From: JAVVHE01 sp038238915
GTDB lineage: Bacteria > Pseudomonadota > Alphaproteobacteria > Sphingomonadales > Sphingomonadaceae
Length of the DNA stretch: 64,000 nucleotides
Direction: 5' to 3'
NCBI GenBank assembly: GCA_038238915.1
Contig: JBBSFH010000004.1
Location: 1 to 64,000 of the forward strand
Within the stretch, counting starts at the first letter, position 1; each line of letters opens with the position of its first letter. Shown in pieces: positions 35,145 through 43,984 of this stretch. Position numbers and translations under genes: made by a program. The notes under the pieces were generated by a model. It made no database searches. It was not told the DNA's origin and was given only the letters and a program-made list of their open reading frames with translations.

Positions 35145-36329
35145 TCAGCGGCTCTCCGCATAGGCAAACGCGGGGGCGAGTCGCGCAGCGCGGGCGGGAT
35201 CGGCCGCCAAGGTGCGAATATCGGTGGCGAGCCCTGCGTTCGCAGCGTCGACATCCGTCAGAGTCAATGGCTCGCCGAGCTCTGAAGGTCGGCCCGACAT
35301 CATCGTCGCCACCATCCGCTCGCCGAGCGCGGCTTTGAAGTGGCCGGCCTCCCAATATCCGCTCATGTGCGTATGGCGATCGCCGGGCGCGGGGACAGGT
35401 TCGGCGGTCGTTGCGTTGATCCGGCTGAAATCCCACACCGGCACGCCGCGCGCAGCGCCGAAGTCCGCAAGCGCGCGCTTGAAATCGAACAGCGCGGGGA
35501 GAAGCCCCTCGCGCTCGAAACCGACCAGGATGTCGGCGTGATAAGGGTAGGTGAACAGGACCATCCGCACGCCGCGCGCGCGCGCCACGCGATCGAGCCG
35601 GTCGAGCGCGTCCCACGCGTCGCTGCCGCCGGGTTCGGGCCAGCGCACCGCTTTGGGCCCGGCGGCGTACCCGCGGTAATTCTCGCGGTTGCGCTGCGCG
35701 AACAGCGCCGCGTGGCCCTCGGCGGCGACCTGCCCCTGATAGCCGCCTGGCGCTTCGAATCCCCGCACGGTGACGTCACGGGGAAAGCGGGAGCGTTGCT
35801 CGGCGAACTCGGCGAGGCTGTCGACGAGCGCTGAAAGCGAGAGCGATACCTGCGCGACCTCGTCGGCGCGCGCCGCCAATCCGCGCGCGGGCGGTGGAGG
35901 AGAGGGCCGCCAGCCGCGCCAATCCGCCGCCGACACGCGAAAATCGATCAGATCGAGACCGACGAGCAGCGTGGCCGGAGGGTGTGCGGCGATCGCGCGC
36001 TCGATCTCGCGCTCCAGCCCGGCAAAGCCCATGCCCGGCATCCCGTAATTATAGACCGGGCGGTTCGCGGCCGACCAGGCCGGAGCCTCTGGATCGAACC
36101 CAACCTGTACGCGCGAATTGCCCGCGATCACCGTCGCGGGTGCGATGCGCGCATATTGATGCGCTTTCATCGCCACCAGCTGCGTGTTGGCATCGGGACG
36201 GCGCGCATTCAGCCCGGCGACGCGCGGGCTGCCCCAATAATCATAGGGGTCCATGACAACCGTGAGCGTTGCCACCGCTGCGAGCAGCAGCACGAACGCC
36301 AGCGCGGCGCTGCGGAGGAAGGCAATCAT
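35145..36329 (-). CDS. membrane-anchored SGNH-like protein, partner of MBOAT acyltransferase
   Basis: 394 residues. An N-terminal membrane anchor (FLRSAALAFVLLLAAVATLTVV) is followed by a periplasmic domain with VIAGNSRVQVGFDPEAP (candidate nucleophile Ser72) and PGDRHTHMSGYWEAGHFKAALG (candidate Asp/His). This is the layout of AlgJ/AlgX/DltD-like proteins that pass acyl groups from an MBOAT protein to a polysaccharide. It starts 4 bp after the MBOAT gene. No close named family is recognised, so the role is inferred from motif pattern and pairing. Confidence 0.75.
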   Translation of the reverse strand: MIAFLRSAALAFVLLLAAVATLTVVMDPYDYWGSPRVAGLNARRPDANTQLVAMKAHQYARIAPATVIAGNSRVQVGFDPEAPAWSAANRPVYNYGMPGMGFAGLEREIERAIAAHPPATLLVGLDLIDFRVSAADWRGWRPSPPPPARGLAARADEVAQVSLSLSALVDSLAEFAEQRSRFPRDVTVRGFEAPGGYQGQVAAEGHAALFAQRNRENYRGYAAGPKAVRWPEPGGSDAWDALDRLDRVARARGVRMVLFTYPYHADILVGFEREGLLPALFDFKRALADFGAARGVPVWDFSRINATTAEPVPAPGDRHTHMSGYWEAGHFKAALGERMVATMMSGRPSELGEPLTLTDVDAANAGLATDIRTLAADPARAARLAPAFAYAESR

Positions 36330-36333
36330 GGCG

Positions 36334-37857
36334 CTAGAACTGAAAATACAGGAATTCGGATACGCGCGTCAGGCTCAGCACGCCCAGCACCGCGATCGCC
36401 GCGCTCGCCCATGCCCAGCGCGTGCTCGGTCGCCATTGCGGGCGGATCGGCCCGCGCGCGACGAAATCGAGCGCGGGGCTGAAGCGGCCCATGATCTCCT
36501 GCGTGTTGGGGCAGAAGCGGGCGATGGCGAACAGCGCGGCGATCCACCCCCAGGTGAGTGCGAGTTGCGCGCCACCGCCGAGATCGAACCCCACGCCCGC
36601 GCGGTGCAGCGCGGGGCCGAGCGGACCAAACCGCGCCGCCATTGCGGCAGGAAGCGAGACGCCGTTCGCGCCCGCCATCCCGTCCAGCATCCGCCCCGCG
36701 CTCGCCAGATCGGCGGCGCGGAAGGGCACCCACGCAATCGCGACCACGAGGAAGGTGAGCGCCCACGCGGCCAGCCGGTAGCCGCGCGTCGCGGCGATCG
36801 CGGCAGGCACCACTGCGCGCCAGGCGTGGTTGATGCCGAGATACACGCCGTGCAGCGCGCCCCACAGCGCGAACTGCCAGCCCGCTCCGTGCCACAGCCC
36901 GCCCAGAAACATCGTGGCGAACAGGTTGAGATAGCGCCGCGCGGTGCCGTGGCGGTTGCCGCCGAGCGCGATGTAGAGATAGTCGCGCAGAAAGCGGCTG
37001 AGCGTCATGTGCCAGCGGCGCCAGAAATCGCTGATGTTCTCGGCCTTGTAGGGCGAGTTGAAGTTGAGCGGCAGCACGATGCCGAACAGCCGCGCTGCGC
37101 CGATCGCCATGTCCGAATAGCCCGAGAAATCGAAATAGAGCTGGAAGGTGTAGCTGAGCGCGCCACCCCATGCGGTGACCAGATCGGGATGCGCGCCCGT
37201 AGCTGCCGCGCCGAACACCGGCGTTGCATAAGCGGCGATACCGTCGGCGAGCACCGCTTTCTTGCAAAGCCCGATGGCGAAGATCGTGAGGCCCACCGCG
37301 AAATTCTCCGCGCGCGGCCGGAACATGCTGGGCGCGCCGAACTGGGGCACCATCTCGCGCCAGTGGACGATCGGCCCTGCGATCAACTGCGGGAAGAAGG
37401 TAACGAACAGCGTGAAATCAAGGAACTTCACGCCCCGCGTCAGCCCTTTCTGGCTATCGACGAGAAAGGCGATCTTCTGGAAAGTGAAGAAGCTGATCGC
37501 CAGCGGCAGCACGATATGGCCGAGTTGATAATCGCCGCCCGCAAGCGCGGCGAAATTGGCGACGATGAAGCCCGCATATTTGAAATACGCTAGTACACCG
37601 AGCACCACCGCGACGCCGAATGCCAGCAGCAGCCTGCTCGGCCGCGTCGCCAGCCTGCGGCCGACGACGAAAGTGAAGACCATCACTGCGGCGAGCAGTG
37701 GAACGTAATCGAGTTTCCAATAGCCGTAGAAGAATATCGAGGCGGCGATCAGCCATCCCATCGCTGCGCGGTCCCCGCCGAGACGCGCGGCAGCGTAGAA
37801 GCCGCCGACCGCAACCGGCAGGAACACGAAGATGAAGATATAGCTGTTGAACAGCAT
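36334..37857 (-). CDS. MBOAT-family O-acyltransferase (AlgI-like)
   Basis: 507 residues with about ten membrane segments. It moves acyl groups (usually acetyl) across the inner membrane onto an exported sugar polymer. FWRRWHMTLSRFLRDYLYI contains His283, and FLGGLWHGAGWQF contains the catalytic His323. The start MLFNSYIFIFVFLPV is typical of AlgI/PatA-type proteins. It forms a two-gene unit with the SGNH-like gene (4-bp spacing). No polymer-synthesis genes lie nearby, so the acceptor polysaccharide is unknown. Confidence 0.92.
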   Translation of the reverse strand: MLFNSYIFIFVFLPVAVGGFYAAARLGGDRAAMGWLIAASIFFYGYWKLDYVPLLAAVMVFTFVVGRRLATRPSRLLLAFGVAVVLGVLAYFKYAGFIVANFAALAGGDYQLGHIVLPLAISFFTFQKIAFLVDSQKGLTRGVKFLDFTLFVTFFPQLIAGPIVHWREMVPQFGAPSMFRPRAENFAVGLTIFAIGLCKKAVLADGIAAYATPVFGAAATGAHPDLVTAWGGALSYTFQLYFDFSGYSDMAIGAARLFGIVLPLNFNSPYKAENISDFWRRWHMTLSRFLRDYLYIALGGNRHGTARRYLNLFATMFLGGLWHGAGWQFALWGALHGVYLGINHAWRAVVPAAIAATRGYRLAAWALTFLVVAIAWVPFRAADLASAGRMLDGMAGANGVSLPAAMAARFGPLGPALHRAGVGFDLGGGAQLALTWGWIAALFAIARFCPNTQEIMGRFSPALDFVARGPIRPQWRPSTRWAWASAAIAVLGVLSLTRVSEFLYFQF

Positions 37858-38037
37858 CGCGCGGCGTGGCCCCCGTCTCCGATGCGCGCTTAGCGTTCGC
37901 CCCCGCGCCTGTCACGCCTGCGCCTCAGCACCAACGCCCCCGCGCCTGCGGAAACCGGCTCAATCGTTAGTCGCATTGTTGCGCGGCGCTAGACAACCGA
38001 TGAACCTGACAATCGCCGTACCGCGCTTGCCCCGCGT

Positions 38038-39597
38038 TCACCCCCCTGCGTTGCGACGCACAGGGGGTGCCGCGAGCAGGGCGGCGGCCGCGTCCGGGCT
38101 GATCTTTCCGGCATCGCGGTCGACGCTGAGATTGGCTGTACGCATCCGCTCGGGCGTAATGCTGCCGATCAGTGGCGAAAGCGCGCGCACAAGGCGCATA
38201 TCGTGCGCGCGCGCGGGCGAGAGCAGGATCAGCGCATCATAGGCCGGGATCGCCTGCGCGGGATCGGTGAGCAGCACGAGATCGCGCTCGGCGATGCGGC
38301 CATCGCTCGAGAAGGCGGAGATCACGTCGACCGTGCCGTCACCTAGGGCGCGGTACATGAAGGTGGGGCTGAACGCGCGGCTCGCGGCGAAGTGCAGCCC
38401 GTAGGCGTGGGCGATCGCGCGCCATTCGGGCCTGCCCAGGAACTCGAGATCGGCACCCAGCGTCAGACGGGGCGCGACGCGCGCGAGATCCGCGATCGTG
38501 CGCACGCCGAGCGCTGCCGCCCGGTCGCGCCGCATCGCGAGCGCATAGGCATTCTCGAACCCCAGCGGCCCGAGCACGCGCACGCCCCGTGTCGCTGTCA
38601 TCCAGCGCGTGATCGACGCGCGCATCGCAGCAGGCGCGGGCGTATCGGTGCGGCCCATCACGTTGGTCCACAGCGTGCCCGAATAATCGACGTACACATC
38701 GATGTCCGAAGCCGCGAGCGCGCGGAAGGCGACCGCCGATCCGAGGCCCGAACGGACCTCGACCTGCGCTCCGGTCGCGGCGAGCCGGTCGCGGATCAGC
38801 GCGGCGAGGATGAACTGCTCGCCGAAATTCTTCGCACCCACCACGTACCGTGTGTGTGTACCGGGCGCGAGTGCCGCCAGCGCAGCGATCACACCCGCGA
38901 TCAGAAGCCCGGCACCGGCGATCACGCGCGCGGGCTTTCGAGGCGAGACACCCCGCTGGACAAGCGCCAGCAGCGCATCGACGGTAATCGCCAGCAACGC
39001 CGCAGCGATGCAGCCGACGAGCACGGTCACCCAATCCTCGGTCTGCAAGCCGGTGAAAATGAGGTTGCCAAGGCACGTCTGGCCCACCGTCGTAGCGAGC
39101 GTCGCGGTGCCGATCGTCCACACCGCCGCCGTGCGCACGCCCGCCATCACTACGGGGGCGGCGAGCGGAAGTTCGACGATGCGCAGCCGCTGCCACGCGG
39201 TCATGCCCACCGCGTCGGCGGCTTCGAGCACCGCGGGATCGAGGCCGATCAGCCCCTCGATCCCGTTCCTCAGCATTGGCAGCACCGCGAACAGCGAGAG
39301 CGCCATCAGCGAGGGGAGAAAACCAAGCGCGGGCAGGCTGAGGCCGAGCGGCCGCACCAGCGTCGATCCCGCGAGCAGCAGCGGATAGAAAAGCGCGAGC
39401 AGCGCCAGCGCGGGGATCGTCTGCACCACCCCCGCCAGCCCCAGCGCGACCGCGCGCAGGCGGGGGCGCCGCGCGGCAAACGCCGCCAGTGGCAGAGCGA
39501 TCAGCATGCCGAGCACCAGCGCAGCCGCGCTGAGCACAATATGCGCCGCGAGATCGGCGGGCAGCGCGGCGAGCGCGGGGGCGAACCGCTCATCCAT
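38038..39597 (-). CDS. osmoprotectant ABC transporter, permease fused to substrate-binding domain
   Basis: 519 residues. Residues 1-about 225 form a ProW/OpuCB-like permease (GVVQTIPALALLALFYPLL, then EAADAVGMTAWQRLRIVELPLA, the EAA loop that contacts the ATPase). After a further membrane segment, residues from about 240 form an OpuAC/ProX-like binding domain (VVGAKNFGEQFILAALI, then DIDVYVDYSGTLWTNVMG). Such fusions import glycine betaine, choline or carnitine. The ATG at 39597 overlaps the ATPase gene end by 8 bp; a GTG 15 bp upstream is possible. Aromatic-cage residues were not mapped, so the exact ligand is open. Confidence 0.9.
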   Translation of the reverse strand: MDERFAPALAALPADLAAHIVLSAAALVLGMLIALPLAAFAARRPRLRAVALGLAGVVQTIPALALLALFYPLLLAGSTLVRPLGLSLPALGFLPSLMALSLFAVLPMLRNGIEGLIGLDPAVLEAADAVGMTAWQRLRIVELPLAAPVVMAGVRTAAVWTIGTATLATTVGQTCLGNLIFTGLQTEDWVTVLVGCIAAALLAITVDALLALVQRGVSPRKPARVIAGAGLLIAGVIAALAALAPGTHTRYVVGAKNFGEQFILAALIRDRLAATGAQVEVRSGLGSAVAFRALAASDIDVYVDYSGTLWTNVMGRTDTPAPAAMRASITRWMTATRGVRVLGPLGFENAYALAMRRDRAAALGVRTIADLARVAPRLTLGADLEFLGRPEWRAIAHAYGLHFAASRAFSPTFMYRALGDGTVDVISAFSSDGRIAERDLVLLTDPAQAIPAYDALILLSPARAHDMRLVRALSPLIGSITPERMRTANLSVDRDAGKISPDAAAALLAAPPVRRNAGG

Positions 39598-40366
39598 CGG
39601 CGGAACCCGCACGCATCGCGGCGATCTCGGCGGATTGGCGCGTCGCCACCTCGATCAGCGCCGCCGCTTCGGGCGCGGCCCCGCCTTCCAGCAGCGCGCG
39701 GGGCGATGCGTCGGCCACAATCCGCCCCGCCGCCATCACTACCACGCGGTCCGCGAGCAGCAGCGCCTCCTGGATATCGTGCGTGACCATCAGCGTGGTC
39801 AGCCCCAGCGCGCCGTGCAGCGCACGATAATCGCGCCCCAGCCGATCGCGCGTGACTGGATCGAGCGCGCCCATCGGCTCGTCCATCAGCATGATCTTGG
39901 CCCCCGCCGCGAGCGCGCGCGCCATTCCGATCCGCTGGCGCTCGCCGCCCGACAGCGCGGCGGGCAGGCGAACCGCATAATCGGCGGGGAGCGCGACCAG
40001 CTTGAGCAATTCCGCCACCCGTTGCGCGATGCGTGCACGGTCCCAGCCGAGCAGGCGCGGGGTGATGCCGATATTCTCGGCCACGCTCATATGCGGGAAC
40101 AGACCAATCCCCTGGAAGACGTAGCCGATCCGGCGGCGGAGGGCGGTGACCGGCAGGCTGTCGACCGGGTCGCCCAGCACGCGCACCGTGCCGCCGTCCG
40201 CGACGACGAGGCGATTGACCAACTTCAGGGTTGTAGTCTTGCCCGATCCCGATGCGCCGACCAGCGCGGTGAAGCTGCCCTCGGCTATCGCGATCGTCAG
40301 GTCGTGCAGCACGCGCGCGCCGGCAAAGGTCTTGGACACGCCCGCGAGTTCGATCACGGCATTCAC
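39590..40366 (-). CDS. osmoprotectant ABC transporter ATP-binding protein
   Basis: 258 residues. Walker A GASGSGKTT, signature LSGGERQRIGMARAL, Walker B KIMLMDEPMGALD and the switch His in VTHDIQEAL are all present. The start (VIELAGVSKTFAGARVLHDL) matches OpuCA/ProV-like subunits, although the C-terminal CBS domains of OpuCA are absent. The GTG at 40366 overlaps the stop of the upstream methyltransferase as GTGA. It pairs with the fused permease/binding protein downstream. Confidence 0.93.
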   Translation of the reverse strand: MNAVIELAGVSKTFAGARVLHDLTIAIAEGSFTALVGASGSGKTTTLKLVNRLVVADGGTVRVLGDPVDSLPVTALRRRIGYVFQGIGLFPHMSVAENIGITPRLLGWDRARIAQRVAELLKLVALPADYAVRLPAALSGGERQRIGMARALAAGAKIMLMDEPMGALDPVTRDRLGRDYRALHGALGLTTLMVTHDIQEALLLADRVVVMAAGRIVADASPRALLEGGAAPEAAALIEVATRQSAEIAAMRAGSADG

Positions 40367-41214
40367 GTCGCCGACCACCGCGCGAAGATCGCGGTCGGCA
40401 GCAGCAATCCGCGCGCCTCCTCGCGCATCGTCATCTCCCCCGTCTCGATCTGCCCCGGCAGATGCGCGAGCGCCTGGCCGAGCAGTTCGCCCAGTGTGAG
40501 CGCAGACAGCCGGATCGCATAGGCGGTGAGCACCAGAAAGCGCGATTTCGCGTCGAGCAGTGCCGCGCAGTGCGTCACGAGCGGCAGCAGATGCTCCTCC
40601 AATCGCCACACCTCGCCTTCGGGACCGCGCCCGAACTTGGGCGGATCGAGCAGGATGCCATCGTAACGCCGCCCGCGCCGCACCTCGCGCGCGGCGAACT
40701 TGCTCGCATCGTCGGTCAGCCAGCGGATGCCCTGCAGGCCGCTGAGCTCCGCGTTGGCCTGCGCAGCCGCGATCGCCTTGCGGCTCGCATCGACATGCGT
40801 CACCCGCGCGCCCGCCGCACCAAGGATCAGGCTTGCGACTCCGGTGTAGCCGAACAGGTTCAGCACCTCGTCCTGCGGCCGCGTGAGGCCGCGCATCCAC
40901 TCCCACTGCGGCGCCATATCGGGGAAGAACGCCAGGTGGCGGAACGGGGTGGGGGCGGCATGGAAGCGAGCCGCACCGTGTTCGAGCGCAAAGCTCGCGG
41001 GCACTTGGGGAGAAAGGTGCCACCGCCCGCCCCCCTCCTCGTCCGATCCGCCGACGAACTCGCCGTCCGCCTCCCACTCTGGCGCAGCGGGCGCCCAGAG
41101 CGCGGAGGTCTCGGGGCGGATGAAGCGGTGGGGGCCGTAGCGTTCGAGCTTGCGGCCATGACCGCAATCGAGAAGCGCGTGCGCGGGGGTGGGTTCGGCG
41201 ATGAGGGTGAGCAT
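40363..41214 (-). CDS. class I SAM-dependent methyltransferase (RlmI-like)
   Basis: 283 residues. NLFGYTGVASLILGAAGARVTHVDAS is the SAM-binding motif region, and GILLDPPKFGRG the catalytic/substrate motif seen in RlmI-type rRNA cytosine-C5 methyltransferases. The PUA domain of RlmI is lacking, so the RNA target is uncertain. The ATG at 41214 gives MLTLIAEPTPAHALLDCGHG; a longer open frame is a shadow of the M16 peptidase gene. It overlaps the ABC ATPase gene as GTGA, probably only for transcriptional economy. Confidence 0.85.
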   Translation of the reverse strand: MLTLIAEPTPAHALLDCGHGRKLERYGPHRFIRPETSALWAPAAPEWEADGEFVGGSDEEGGGRWHLSPQVPASFALEHGAARFHAAPTPFRHLAFFPDMAPQWEWMRGLTRPQDEVLNLFGYTGVASLILGAAGARVTHVDASRKAIAAAQANAELSGLQGIRWLTDDASKFAAREVRRGRRYDGILLDPPKFGRGPEGEVWRLEEHLLPLVTHCAALLDAKSRFLVLTAYAIRLSALTLGELLGQALAHLPGQIETGEMTMREEARGLLLPTAIFARWSAT

Positions 41215-41231
41215 GACCGCCGCGTCGCTGA

Positions 41232-42452
41232 CTACGCCGCGCGCTTCAAACCCACCGTCGCGCTGGCGGGCGCGCGTGCGAGCATCGTCTTTGCTGCCGC
41301 GCGCACCTGATCGAGCGAAACAGCGTCGATCCGGGCAACGATCTCGGCGGGGGGCACCACCCGCCCGCGCGTCAGAAACTGGCGCGCGGCGAACTCGGCC
41401 CAGCCGCTGGCGCCTTCGAGGCTCATCAGCAGCCCCGCTTTCAACTGCGCGCGGGATCGGGCGAGTTCGGCTCCGGTGATACCCTCGGCGGTTTCGCCCA
41501 GCACGCGTTCGGCCAACCCGCGCGCGTTCGCGGCTTCGGCGGGCGCGCACGCGAGGTACACCGCAAACAGGCCCGTATCGGCAAACGGCGTGTGGTGCGC
41601 GTAGATCGAGTAAGCGAGGCCGCGCTCCTCGCGCACCTCCTGGAACAGGCGGCTCGACATGCCGCCACCCACCGCGCAGGTGAACAATTGCATCGCGGTC
41701 TGATCGGGGTGCGTGGTGGCCGGGCCTTCCCAGCCCATTGTCAGGTGCGCTTGCTCGAACTTGCGCTTGTCCGCGTGTTTGCCCGCCGTGAAGTGCGGTG
41801 GCTGCGCGACCGATCGTTCACCCGGCGGCAGCGCGCCCAGATGGCGCTCCGCCAGATCGATCATGGCGGCGTGATCCACCTTCCCCGCCGCGCACAGCAC
41901 GGCCGCGCCGCCGGTGAAGCGCGCCGCGATCCAGTCCCGGCAATCCCGCGCGCCAAGCGCGCCGATGCTGGCTTCGGTCCCCAGGATCGACTGGCCGAGC
42001 GGCTGCCCCGCAAACGCCGCGAGCTGTAGATGATCGTGGACGATATCGTCGGGAGTATCGCGCGCCTCGGCGAGTTCCTGCAGGATCACCTGGCGCTCTT
42101 TCTCCAGTTCGGCGGAATCGAGCGTGGCGTTGCTGACGAGATCGGCGATCATCTCGACGCCGAGCGGCACATCGTCCGCCAGCACACGCGCGTGAAACAC
42201 GGTGGTATCGCGCGCGGTGTAGGCGTTCAGCGATCCGCCGACATCCTCGATCTCGTCCGCGATGGCGCGCGCGGTGCGCTTGGTGGTGCCCTTAAACACC
42301 ATATGCTCGACCATGTGCGCGACACCGTTCTGCGCATCGGCTTCATGCCGCGAACCCGCATCGAAATGCAGGTTGATCGCGGCGGTCTCGATACCGGGCA
42401 GCGGCACGGTGATTACGGTGAGGCCGTTGGCGAGCGTGGTCTGATGGTGCAA
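41232..42452 (-). CDS. M16-family zinc metallopeptidase
   Basis: 406 residues. The inverted zinc motif HXXEH (His46, Glu49, His50 in AHMVEHMVFKGT) is intact, with the distal Glu in the LEKERQVILQELAEA region. The C-terminal half carries GGGMSSRLFQEVREERGLAYSIY, the substrate-binding R/Y element of the family. It resembles mitochondrial-processing-peptidase-like bacterial proteins. No signal peptide is evident. In related genomes it directly follows thrC; here a tetR/SRPBCC pair stands between. Confidence 0.93.
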   Translation of the reverse strand: MHHQTTLANGLTVITVPLPGIETAAINLHFDAGSRHEADAQNGVAHMVEHMVFKGTTKRTARAIADEIEDVGGSLNAYTARDTTVFHARVLADDVPLGVEMIADLVSNATLDSAELEKERQVILQELAEARDTPDDIVHDHLQLAAFAGQPLGQSILGTEASIGALGARDCRDWIAARFTGGAAVLCAAGKVDHAAMIDLAERHLGALPPGERSVAQPPHFTAGKHADKRKFEQAHLTMGWEGPATTHPDQTAMQLFTCAVGGGMSSRLFQEVREERGLAYSIYAHHTPFADTGLFAVYLACAPAEAANARGLAERVLGETAEGITGAELARSRAQLKAGLLMSLEGASGWAEFAARQFLTRGRVVPPAEIVARIDAVSLDQVRAAAKTMLARAPASATVGLKRAA

Positions 42453-42504
42453 TTGGCGTCCGGGGTTCGGGGGCAGGGTTTCGACCTAGGCGGCAGGAAG
42501 CGGG

Positions 42505-42541
42505 GGGGCAAGCGGACCGTGCCTTGTTTTCCGCTTGCCCC
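42505..42541. terminator. strong hairpin between SRPBCC and M16 genes
   Basis: A perfect 12-bp stem GGGGCAAGCGGA/TCCGCTTGCCCC (42505-42516, 42530-42541) with a 13-nt loop. It lies about 70 bp after the SRPBCC gene stop on the minus strand and 53 bp before the M16 start. No clear T-run follows, so termination is likely but not certain. Confidence 0.55.
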
Positions 42542-42612
42542 GCCGGGACGACGCGGCGAGGTCAGGCGGGATCGGTCCGTCCGAACCTCCGGGGTCGCGC
42601 GGTAGCAGCGCT

Positions 42613-43227
42613 CTATTTGTTCGCCTCATGCGCGGGCCCGGTTGGCGCGGCACTTCCCTCGAAATGCGCTTTCAGCGTCTCGAACAGATAGGCGTTGCCC
42701 GTCCGGAAGAACGCGTAGAGCTGGTCCCAGTCCTTGCCCTGACCATAGCCGACGCCCGATTCGGTCAGCCGGGTGCGACCGCCGCCAAGATCCTCGAACT
42801 GCAGGATGTTGACCACGCGCCCGAACAGATCGGCGTGCGCAAAGCCGGGAGGGGCCTGGACATTGCGGAACACGAGCAATTCGTCCGGCAGGAAGGCGAG
42901 TACCTCGTGCCGGATCGTGCGCGGATCGCCCAGCGGCACCTTCGGGTCGTAGCTGACCTCGATATGCCCGCCGACGCGCACATCGACGTCGACCACCGGC
43001 GCTTCCCAGCTCTTCAGACCCTCGGTGGTGGCGAAGGCACGCCATAGCGTGTCGCGCGGCACGTTGAACACCGCGCTCTCGCGTAGCACGCGCGTGCCAT
43101 CGGGAAGCGTGAGCGAGCGGTCCTCGACATCGGGGTGGTCGTGCACTGGCTCTGCTGCGCGGACCTGTGCCGTGGCGAGCGCAAGGCCGAGCGCGGCGAG
43201 GACGAGAGGCTGCTTGATCGTTGTCAT
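42613..43227 (-). CDS. exported SRPBCC (START/AHSA1-like) domain protein
   Basis: 204 residues. A signal-like N-terminus (MTTIKQPLVLAALGLALATAQVRA) leads into a helix-grip domain: ESAVFNVPRDTLWRAFATTEGLKSWEAP and GHIEVSYDP at the front, TRLTESGVGYGQGKDWDQLYAFF at the back. Such domains bind hydrophobic ligands. Export of a single SRPBCC domain is unusual. It is 2 bp after the TetR gene, so it is probably the regulator's target and partner. Ligand unknown. Confidence 0.85.
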   Translation of the reverse strand: MTTIKQPLVLAALGLALATAQVRAAEPVHDHPDVEDRSLTLPDGTRVLRESAVFNVPRDTLWRAFATTEGLKSWEAPVVDVDVRVGGHIEVSYDPKVPLGDPRTIRHEVLAFLPDELLVFRNVQAPPGFAHADLFGRVVNILQFEDLGGGRTRLTESGVGYGQGKDWDQLYAFFRTGNAYLFETLKAHFEGSAAPTGPAHEANK

Positions 43228-43229
43228 GG

Positions 43230-43847
43230 TTACTCCTCCAGCCGCGAGGGAACGCGCCCGGCCGACGCGGCCTGTTCGAGCCGGGCAATATAATCGCGCA
43301 GCAGCTCGACGCCGGTGTCGAAGGCGTCGAGGCTACGATACGTGCGCGATTGCATGACGCCGCCCTCCATGACGGTGAGCGTCAGGCGGGCGAGCTTGAT
43401 CGGGTCCGCTTCCGGCGGCAGCCGGTCAACGGCTGCGGCGAAGCAGTCGGCAACGTGGGTGACCCACCCCTCGAAATTGTCGGCGAGCATCGTGCGCAGC
43501 GCCGGATCGGGCTCGTGGATCTCGAGCGCGAGGCTGCCAATGGGACACCCGTAGAGGCAATCGGTCGCGACGAGCAGTTCGCGGTAGCGCGCCAGCAGCG
43601 CAAACACCCGGGCAATCGGATCGGCAATCCCCGCCCAGGCGGGCTGCAGGAGCATCGGTTCGGTGCCGTCGCGATACGCTGCCAACACCGCGAGCAGGAG
43701 TTCCTGCTTGGTCGGGAAGAAATGATACAGGCTGCCCGGATTGACCTGCGCCTCGCGCAGCACGTCCGCGATACTGGTCCCGCCAAAACCGCGCTCGCCG
43801 AACAGCCGCATCGCCGTCATGACCAGCTTGTCGCGCGTGGATTGCAC
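43230..43847 (-). CDS. TetR-family transcriptional regulator
   Basis: 205 residues. The N-terminal HTH domain is VMTAMRLFGERGFGGTSIADVLREA, with the recognition helix ending in PGSLYHFFPTKQELLLAVL. The ligand-binding domain follows. The GTG at 43847 is chosen because AGGAG stands 7 bp before it; another GTG 6 bp upstream is too close, and the longer frame to 43997 is unsupported. It forms a two-gene unit with the exported SRPBCC protein and probably responds to a small hydrophobic molecule. Confidence 0.9.
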   Translation of the reverse strand: MQSTRDKLVMTAMRLFGERGFGGTSIADVLREAQVNPGSLYHFFPTKQELLLAVLAAYRDGTEPMLLQPAWAGIADPIARVFALLARYRELLVATDCLYGCPIGSLALEIHEPDPALRTMLADNFEGWVTHVADCFAAAVDRLPPEADPIKLARLTLTVMEGGVMQSRTYRSLDAFDTGVELLRDYIARLEQAASAGRVPSRLEE

Positions 43848-43984
43848 GGGCACGCTCCTTGGTTGAGCGTTCAACTTACACTTCGGATAAGGCGGGGGCA
43901 ATAGGGCATATCCAAGCGGCTTTCGCGGGAATCCCCGTCTGTCCTCGCCCAGCCAAAGGAACCGTGTGCGCCAACCGACCGAGA

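Noticed and set aside
36253..37593. 446-codon plus-strand open frame opposite the MBOAT gene
   Set aside because: Antisense shadow; the minus-strand frame has clear membrane segments and catalytic His residues.
38392..39786. 464-codon plus-strand open frame opposite the ABC permease gene
   Set aside because: Low-complexity Arg/Gln/His-rich antisense frame; the minus strand encodes an obvious permease and binding protein.
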